Of a stretch of 9,168 nucleotides of DNA, positions 6,349-9,168 are shown in pieces. The DNA lies in NCBI GenBank assembly GCA_003175915.1, contig PSRH01000233.1, positions 1-9,168 on the forward strand. Direction: 5' to 3'. Source of the stretch: Candidatus Melainabacteria bacterium (GTDB lineage: Bacteria > Cyanobacteriota > Vampirovibrionia > Obscuribacterales > Obscuribacteraceae). Position 1 is the stretch's first letter. Every line of letters begins with the position of its first letter. The position numbers and the translations under genes were made by a program. Below the pieces are notes generated by a model. The model worked only from the letters and a program-made list of their open reading frames with translations, did not search any database and was not told the DNA's origin.

Positions 6349-6927
6349 ATGTCAACGATAAATCTCGATGTGATGAAGCAGCTTCTCCAGGAATTCGTGG
6401 AGAAGGAGGCTTTGGCGTCTGAGGAAGTAAAAGTAGTGCAGCAGCAGATTGAGGAGCTTGAGGGGCGCATCAGAGCCTGCCAGGACAAGCTCAAAGTGGT
6501 TAGCGAGGACAAACAGCAAATTAGCGCCATGTTGCAACGATACGCAGGCGGTATGGGTCTGTCCCCTATGGGCGCCCAAGTCCTAATGTCAAGTGGTTCT
6601 AAGCCGGCCGCTTCCGCGCCCCACGTCGCCTCCAGCCCGGCTGCCGGGGCGGGCAATCTCGCCCAGTCCGTAGCCGAGACCCATCCTTCTGGGAGCGCCA
6701 AGGCTGATTCGGCGAGCAAAGCGGGAACCGGCAAGTTACTTGATGGCATTCTCTCTCAAGCCAGTCAACCAAGCGAAAGTGCGGCAACCAACCCGGCGCC
6801 AGCAACACCAACGGAAAAGCCGGGCGAGCCTGAGGAAGGCGGAGCCAAGGCGGAAGAAAGCGGCGAAGAAACTCCCGAGGACGCTGTCAAGAGTATCAAC
6901 GACGCTTTGCGCGGCCTGTTTCGCTAA
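6349..6927 (+). CDS. Coiled-coil protein with Ala/Pro/Glu-rich linker and C-terminal NDALRG peptide
   Basis: A 192-residue protein with no family I recognise. Residues 8-65 form a heptad-patterned, highly charged helix (for example VVQQQIEELEGRIRACQDKL, 29-48), typical of a coiled coil that oligomerises. Residues 66-83 are Gly/Met-rich. Residues 84-176 are low-complexity Ala, Ser, Pro, Gly, Lys and Glu, surely a flexible linker. Residues 179-192 are AVKSINDALRGLFR, a short amphipathic helix ending at the stop. The HMG-CoA lyase two genes downstream ends in nearly the same peptide. There is no signal peptide or membrane segment. Start ATG 6349 has only a distant GGGAG (6330-6334). Its position ahead of the biotinyl carrier, lyase and hydratase genes suggests a structural or scaffold role in leucine degradation, which is inference. 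Confidence 0.8.
   Translation: MSTINLDVMKQLLQEFVEKEALASEEVKVVQQQIEELEGRIRACQDKLKVVSEDKQQISAMLQRYAGGMGLSPMGAQVLMSSGSKPAASAPHVASSPAAGAGNLAQSVAETHPSGSAKADSASKAGTGKLLDGILSQASQPSESAATNPAPATPTEKPGEPEEGGAKAEESGEETPEDAVKSINDALRGLFR
6883..6924 (+). other. C-terminal NDALRG tail, copy 1 (coiled-coil protein)
   Basis: Encodes AVKSINDALRGLFR, the last 14 residues before TAA. On a helical wheel A, V, I, A, L, L and F fall within a 140-degree arc and all polar residues lie opposite. It is identical at 8 of 14 positions to the tail at 8331-8372, and most other positions are conservative changes. Confidence 0.75.
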
Positions 6928-6990
6928 AGAAACGCTCCCTTCGCTGACCGAAACTTAGCAAGGCCTGACGCCCCAGCTAAGAGTAGGGTC

Positions 6991-7122
6991 ATGAAGCCGA
7001 TCCTTGCCTTTGCTAAGATCGTACCGTCGCTGTTGCCGATGCCCATTACCTTGACAGAACCTAAGCCGGATGGCGACATGTGTTTGTCCGCCTTCGTCTT
7101 GACCAATGGCGTTAGGGCCTAA
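6991..7122 (+). CDS. Doubtful 43-residue ORF abutting the biotinyl carrier gene
   Basis: ATG 6991 to TAA 7120-7122, the stop touching the next ATG (TAAATG), as seen in coupled genes. The peptide starts MKPILAFAKIVPSLLPMPIT, moderately hydrophobic, followed by a polar second half. AGGG (6985-6988 region) lies only a few bases upstream. The same frame is open back to the stop at 6925-6927, and the opposite strand is also open (60 codons), so openness here is weak evidence. I recognise no homologue; this 195-base stretch may simply be spacer. Confidence 0.2.
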   Translation: MKPILAFAKIVPSLLPMPITLTEPKPDGDMCLSAFVLTNGVRA

Positions 7123-7335
7123 ATGAAGGAAATTGCTGCCATGATGGCAGGCGTGATTGTTGAAGTGCTTGTCAAACCGGGAGATCCGGTGCGGGAAGGC
7201 ATGCAGGTTGCTGTTCTGGAGTCTATGAAAATGCAGCTACCGGTGAATGCCAGCTCTTCTGGTAGTGTCAAAGAAGTGAGAGTTAAGGCCGGCCAGTTCG
7301 TCAACGAGGGAGATCCTCTTCTGTTATTGGAATAG
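7123..7335 (+). CDS. Stand-alone biotinyl (biotin carboxyl carrier) domain protein
   Basis: A 70-residue protein that is essentially one biotinyl domain. It carries biotin, and then CO2, between a biotin carboxylase and a carboxyltransferase of an acyl-CoA carboxylase. The biotin-accepting lysine is K36 in ESMKM (33-37, AAA at 7228-7230), a known variant of EAMKM. Flanking signatures are AGVIVEVLVKPGD (9-21) and the second half-repeat VKEVRVKAGQFVNEGDPLLLLE, as the pseudo-twofold fold requires. The size resembles Bacillus YngHB. The start at 7123 keeps the first strand; ATG 7141 would lose it even though GAAGGA precedes it better. With HMG-CoA lyase and a hydratase next, the likely partner is methylcrotonyl-CoA carboxylase, whose large subunits are not in the window. 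Confidence 0.92.
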   Translation: MKEIAAMMAGVIVEVLVKPGDPVREGMQVAVLESMKMQLPVNASSSGSVKEVRVKAGQFVNEGDPLLLLE

Positions 7336-7349
7336 CACTTAGGCCGTGG

Positions 7350-7366
7350 CTGGCTAGGAAAGCCAG
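7350..7366 (+). repeat. Small hairpin before the HMG-CoA lyase ribosome binding site
   Basis: CTGGCT (7350-7355) and AGCCAG (7361-7366) are perfect complements around AGGAA, extendable by two G-U pairs. It ends two bases before the ribosome binding site and has no T-run, so it would shape initiation or mRNA stability rather than terminate. Confidence 0.4.
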
Positions 7367-7368
7367 TT

Positions 7369-7374
7369 AAGGGG
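7369..7374 (+). promoter_or_regulatory. Ribosome binding site selecting a GTG start
   Basis: AAGGGG lies eight bases upstream of GTG 7383. The resulting N-terminus (MFENLPKRVKVVEVGPRDG) is of normal length for the lyase family, which supports this start. Confidence 0.7.
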
Positions 7375-7382
7375 TATGGGCA

Positions 7383-8375
7383 GTGTTCGAGAATCTACCA
7401 AAGCGCGTAAAGGTCGTTGAGGTGGGTCCTCGTGATGGCCTGCAAAACGAAAGCAAGACGGTGGCAACGCCCGACAAAGTGCGCTTGATCGAAGCGCTGG
7501 CTCAAACCGGGCTAAGAAATATCGAAATTACTTCTTTCGTCTCTCCCAAATGGATACCACAGCTGGCTGACGGTCTTGAGGTAGCGAGAACCTTGAAACT
7601 GCCGCCCGGCGTCAGGGTGTCCGCCCTCGTGCCGAATCTCAAGGGCTATGAAAGCGCCAAACAGACCGGTGTCGATCCGATTGCCGTCTTCATGTCTGCT
7701 ACTGAGACTCATAGCTTGAAGAACATCAATAAAGGCATTAGCGAAGCACTGGCGGTAGTTGAACAAGTTGTCTCAGCCAGTAAAACTGACGGCAAGTCGG
7801 TAAGAGCCTACCTCTCTGTAGTATTCAGTTGCCCTTACGAAGGCAAAGTCGATCCCAAAAGCGTTGAGAGTCTTTGCCAAAAGCTTATGGCTATGGGAGT
7901 GGACGAGCTTTCTCTCGGTGACACGATCGGGGCTGCTACCCCGAAGGAAGTTGCCGAGCTGGTGCGCATCCTCAAAGAGAAGATCGAACTAAATAAAATG
8001 GCGCTTCATTTTCACGACACCAGGGGTACTGCCCTGGTTAATGTTATGGCCGGATTGGCCGCCGGGGTTACTACCTTTGACGCTTCGGTCGCCGGTATGG
8101 GCGGCTGTCCCTACGCACCTGGGGCGGCTGGCAACCTGGCTACTGAAGATCTAGTTTATCTACTTGATTCATTAGGCATTGAAACTGGCATAGATTTGTC
8201 CCGTCTGGTGGAATGTGGACGGCTGGCTGAAGAGATTCTAGGCAAGCAACTTCCAGGAAGATATTTGCGCTCGGCGCTCTCAAAGCGGAACCCTAAATCG
8301 GAACAGTTGAGCGAGTCAAAAGAGCCTGGCGCGATCGAGAGCGTTAATGACGCATTGAGGGGAATTTCTAAGTGA
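7383..8375 (+). CDS. mvaB: Hydroxymethylglutaryl-CoA lyase with extra C-terminal tail
   Basis: A 330-residue TIM-barrel enzyme that splits 3-hydroxy-3-methylglutaryl-CoA into acetoacetate and acetyl-CoA, the last step of leucine breakdown. GPRDGLQNE (15-23, with R17 the catalytic arginine by family analogy), the metal-binding HFHDT (H209 and H211) and the signature GGCPYAPGAAGNLATED (240-256, active-site C242) are all intact, so it should be active. The barrel ends near residue 299. Residues 300-316 are a polar linker (Lys, Ser, Glu, Pro) and 317-330 are AIESVNDALRGISK, a tail I do not associate with this family and which recurs at the end of the coiled-coil protein. GTG start as set by AAGGGG. 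It lies 47 bases after the biotinyl gene, and its stop overlaps the next start as GTGA. Confidence 0.95.
   Translation: MFENLPKRVKVVEVGPRDGLQNESKTVATPDKVRLIEALAQTGLRNIEITSFVSPKWIPQLADGLEVARTLKLPPGVRVSALVPNLKGYESAKQTGVDPIAVFMSATETHSLKNINKGISEALAVVEQVVSASKTDGKSVRAYLSVVFSCPYEGKVDPKSVESLCQKLMAMGVDELSLGDTIGAATPKEVAELVRILKEKIELNKMALHFHDTRGTALVNVMAGLAAGVTTFDASVAGMGGCPYAPGAAGNLATEDLVYLLDSLGIETGIDLSRLVECGRLAEEILGKQLPGRYLRSALSKRNPKSEQLSESKEPGAIESVNDALRGISK
8331..8372 (+). other. C-terminal NDALRG tail, copy 2 (HMG-CoA lyase)
   Basis: Encodes AIESVNDALRGISK, the last 14 residues of the lyase. It has the same amphipathic layout as copy 1. The shared residues often use other codons (AAC/AAT, CGC/AGG, GGC/GGA), so this is not a fresh DNA duplication. 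Confidence 0.75.
8357..8363 (+). promoter_or_regulatory. Ribosome binding site within the lyase tail codons
   Basis: GAGGGGA lies eight bases before GTG 8372, inside the codons for L-R-G of the lyase tail. It favours GTG 8372 over the in-frame GTG 8390, which has only GGCGGAG at short spacing. Confidence 0.6.
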
Positions 8376-9168
8376 CAGGGCGGAGCCAGGTGAGCGCAGC
8401 AAAAGATGTACTAACGATCGAACAAGAAGGCCCTTTGCTCTGGCTGAAGCTTAATCGGCCGGAAGCAGCCAATAGCCTCAGTTCGCAATTGCTTATGGCG
8501 ATCCGCGACGCTTGCAGCGAAATTGCCGGTGACAAAAGGGTCCAAGTTGTGGCGATCGTCGGCACTGGCACGAAGGTTTTTTCGGCTGGGGCTGATTTAA
8601 AAGAGCGGCAGTCTTTCAGTCCTGGTGAGCTGGTTGACTACCACGCTCTCATTCAAAGTACGATGCTTGCCGTGGAGAATCTACCTCAGCCGGTGATCGC
8701 CGCCCTCAATGGTTCGGCTTATGGTGGCGGTGTGGAGCTGGCTCTGGCTTGCGACCTGCGTCTAATTGTCAAAGATGCCATTTTGAGAATGACCGAAGTG
8801 CGTCTGGGCATCATCCCTGGTGCCGGTGGCACGCAAAGACTGCCGCGTTTGATTGGTAAAACAAGAGCTAAGGAAATGATTCTGGCTGCCACTCCAATCA
8901 CTGCTCAACAGGCCTACCAATACGGACTGGTCAATCGCATCATCGAGGATGAGGCAAAGCCGGACGCAGCATTCCATCAAACGCTCATGGAAGAAGTGCG
9001 CGGTTGGGCGAAAGAGATAAGCACTGCGGCGCCGCTTTCGTTAAAGCAGGCAAAGCGGGCGATTAATTCCGGCTGCGAGAAAGACCTCGAAGCTGGCCTG
9101 GCTCTGGAGACTAAGGCATATCTTGCACTTTTAAATACGAAGGATCGACTAGAGGGATTGGCTGCCTT
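8372..9168 (+). CDS. liuC: Enoyl-CoA hydratase family protein, probable methylglutaconyl-CoA hydratase (3' end cut)
   Basis: A crotonase-fold enzyme, 265 complete codons visible. It probably hydrates 3-methylglutaconyl-CoA to HMG-CoA, the substrate of the lyase upstream. FSAGADLKE and NGSAYGGGVELALACD supply the oxyanion hole. Both hydratase glutamates are present 20 residues apart: E122 in GVELA and E142 in TEVRLGIIPGAGGTQRLPR. The C-terminal part ending TKDRLEGLAA closely recalls human AUH and Bacillus YngF, and the missing end is probably only about 12-15 residues. The start is GTG 8372, overlapping the lyase stop as GTGA and served by GAGGGGA; GTG 8390 is the alternative. The exact substrate is inferred from neighbours and AUH likeness; a general short-chain enoyl-CoA hydratase cannot be excluded. 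Confidence 0.9.
   Translation, partial: MTGRSQVSAAKDVLTIEQEGPLLWLKLNRPEAANSLSSQLLMAIRDACSEIAGDKRVQVVAIVGTGTKVFSAGADLKERQSFSPGELVDYHALIQSTMLAVENLPQPVIAALNGSAYGGGVELALACDLRLIVKDAILRMTEVRLGIIPGAGGTQRLPRLIGKTRAKEMILAATPITAQQAYQYGLVNRIIEDEAKPDAAFHQTLMEEVRGWAKEISTAAPLSLKQAKRAINSGCEKDLEAGLALETKAYLALLNTKDRLEGLAA

Noticed and set aside
6303..6749. 148-codon minus-strand frame
   Set aside because: Antisense to the coiled-coil gene; its openness follows from the biased Ala/Glu/Pro codons of the linker.
6924..7106. 60-codon minus-strand frame between the coiled-coil and biotinyl genes
   Set aside because: Short, antisense to the operon, no recognisable product, and overlapping an equally open + frame.
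1..9168. CRISPR arrays, tRNA or rRNA genes, insertion sequences, phage genes
   Set aside because: No regularly spaced repeats, cloverleaf or rRNA sequences, transposase or phage motifs were seen on reading either strand.

Overview
The window reads as ordinary chromosomal DNA of a heterotrophic bacterium, of medium G+C by eye, with every confident gene on the + strand. The long protein at 2384-4951 has the architecture and motif wording I associate with cyanobacterial fused mannose-1-phosphate guanylyltransferase / phosphomannomutase-like proteins. That suggests, as inference only, a member of the wider cyanobacterial lineage. A non-photosynthetic group such as Vampirovibrionia (Melainabacteria) would fit with the amino-acid catabolism genes on the right.

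Left block (1-4951), lipid precursor and sugar/polysaccharide genes: the 3' part of gpsA (glycerol-3-phosphate dehydrogenase, cut by the window edge), a GT4-type glycosyltransferase with a TTG start and a strong ribosome binding site, and the 855-residue fused nucleotidyltransferase / left-handed beta-helix / phosphomannomutase-like protein. The catalytic loops of the last domain look degenerate. The two gaps in this block each contain a tiny open frame whose start overlaps the preceding stop as ATGA. The second one also ends in an ATGA overlap with the next gene.

Middle block (4952-6348): a 409-base gap rich in dyad symmetry (a perfect 12-bp-stem inverted repeat, a 6-1-6 palindrome, an 8-bp hairpin and a 10-bp palindrome), then an unrecognised 267-residue soluble protein with a textbook Shine-Dalgarno sequence, then a shorter gap with a possible promoter.

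Right block (6349-9168), an apparent leucine/isovalerate degradation operon: a small coiled-coil protein with a low-complexity linker, a 70-residue stand-alone biotinyl carrier protein, HMG-CoA lyase, and a methylglutaconyl-CoA hydratase-like crotonase cut by the right edge. The carrier, lyase and hydratase fit the lower leucine pathway: methylcrotonyl-CoA carboxylase, hydratase, then lyase yielding acetoacetate and acetyl-CoA. The rest of the carboxylase would be expected outside the window.

The most notable observation is that the coiled-coil protein and the HMG-CoA lyase, otherwise unrelated, end in nearly the same 14-residue amphipathic peptide (AVKSINDALRGLFR and AIESVNDALRGISK). In each it follows a flexible polar linker and ends exactly at the stop codon, and the two use different synonymous codons. 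This looks like a short C-terminal docking or targeting helix that could gather leucine-degradation enzymes on a common scaffold or compartment. That function is inference; the shared tail is directly visible.
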